A stretch of 6,658 nt of DNA. Source: F1-120-MAGs238 sp964484185. Lineage in GTDB: Bacteria; Planctomycetota; Phycisphaerae; Phycisphaerales; UBA1924. Under the pieces are notes generated by a model. It saw only the letters and a list, made by a program, of their open reading frames with translations. It was not told the DNA's origin and made no database searches. Made by a program: the position numbers and the translations under genes. Positions 6,355 through 6,658 of the stretch are shown here, piece by piece. The stretch's first letter is position 1. Each line of letters starts with the position of its first letter. The stretch covers positions 1-6,658 of the forward strand of contig CAZAEQ010000085.1 in NCBI GenBank assembly GCA_964484185.1, read 5' to 3'.

Positions 6355-6658
6355 TCAAACGCCCGCGTCGGGTCCACTTGGCGTTTGTATAACCTGACCT
6401 TGAACCCCTAAAACTATGCCGTCTCGACCGGGCTTTCCGGACGGCAGCGCCTGGTACACCCAGGCCGCCAGAATGCCCGCAATCCCCGCCCCCAGCATAC
6501 ACCAAAGTACCTTCCAGTGCAACGGCTCCAATTGAGCCGATGATCCAGTCCAGAATCGATCGCGCGTCAATTCAAATGGTGCGGAGACGCCGCTCGCGAG
6601 CATGTATAAATCCGGGTCCGGACGTTCCCCCTCTGCAGTCCATCCAAAACACGCAGGG
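6355..6658 (-). CDS. C-terminal part of an unrecognised protein with one membrane helix, 5' end outside the window
   Basis: The minus-strand frame enters from the right edge and ends at a TGA (6355-6357), giving 100 visible residues. An internal ATG at 6603 exists, but the frame stays open upstream to the edge (reading CFGWTAEGERPDPDLY before that Met), so I read it as the tail of a longer gene. One hydrophobic segment, about WKVLWCMLGAGIAGILAAWV, lies about 50-70 residues into the visible part. A basic, Gly/Pro-rich tail of about 30 residues (SGKPGRDG onward) follows it. This suggests a membrane-anchored protein with a short C-terminal tail. I recognise no family. It runs in the same direction as greA, with a gap of about 230 bp between them. 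Confidence 0.55.
   Translation of the reverse strand, partial: PACFGWTAEGERPDPDLYMLASGVSAPFELTRDRFWTGSSAQLEPLHWKVLWCMLGAGIAGILAAWVYQALPSGKPGRDGIVLGVQGQVIQTPSGPDAGV

Noticed and set aside
6355..6603. Complete 82-residue small protein starting at 6603
   Set aside because: The frame continues upstream without a stop to the window edge, and no Shine-Dalgarno precedes that ATG.

Overview
The window looks like bacterial chromosome of moderate to fairly high GC content. It holds three complete genes (nuoH, a ribokinase-type kinase gene, greA) and two genes cut by the window edges. I see no RNA gene, insertion sequence, CRISPR array or replication origin. A very large secreted protein built from Ig-like modules, next to ordinary housekeeping genes, suggests an environmental Gram-negative lineage. 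Planctomycetota or a relative (Verrucomicrobiota, Acidobacteriota) would fit, but this is inferred from gene style and no marker gene proves it.

Left half (1-3089, minus strand): the first 1029 codons of a long open frame. It starts with a signal peptide, followed by ten complete Ig-like modules and the beginning of an eleventh. The 3' end lies beyond base 1. I checked the frame codon by codon and found no stop. Modules 2-10 share an unusual cysteine pattern: one Cys near the module start, one in strand F, one 6-10 residues later, and none at the usual strand-B position.

Centre (3090-3348): a 259-bp region between divergent genes, with two short inverted repeats and a good ribosome binding site for the rightward gene. 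That gene, nuoH (3349-4677, plus strand), encodes the quinone-site membrane subunit of respiratory complex I. No other complex I gene is beside it.

Right half (4694-6658, minus strand): convergent with nuoH after only 16 bp. In transcription order there is the C-terminal end of an unrecognised membrane-anchored protein (stop at 6355), a roughly 230-bp gap with a short hairpin next to the greA ribosome binding site, then greA, then the kinase gene 15 bp further on. greA and the kinase gene probably share a transcript.

The genes do not form one pathway: a surface or secreted protein, a respiratory subunit, a transcript-cleavage factor and a sugar kinase sit side by side. No new multi-gene system is evident. 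The most distinctive items are the three-cysteine Ig array and the solitary nuoH.
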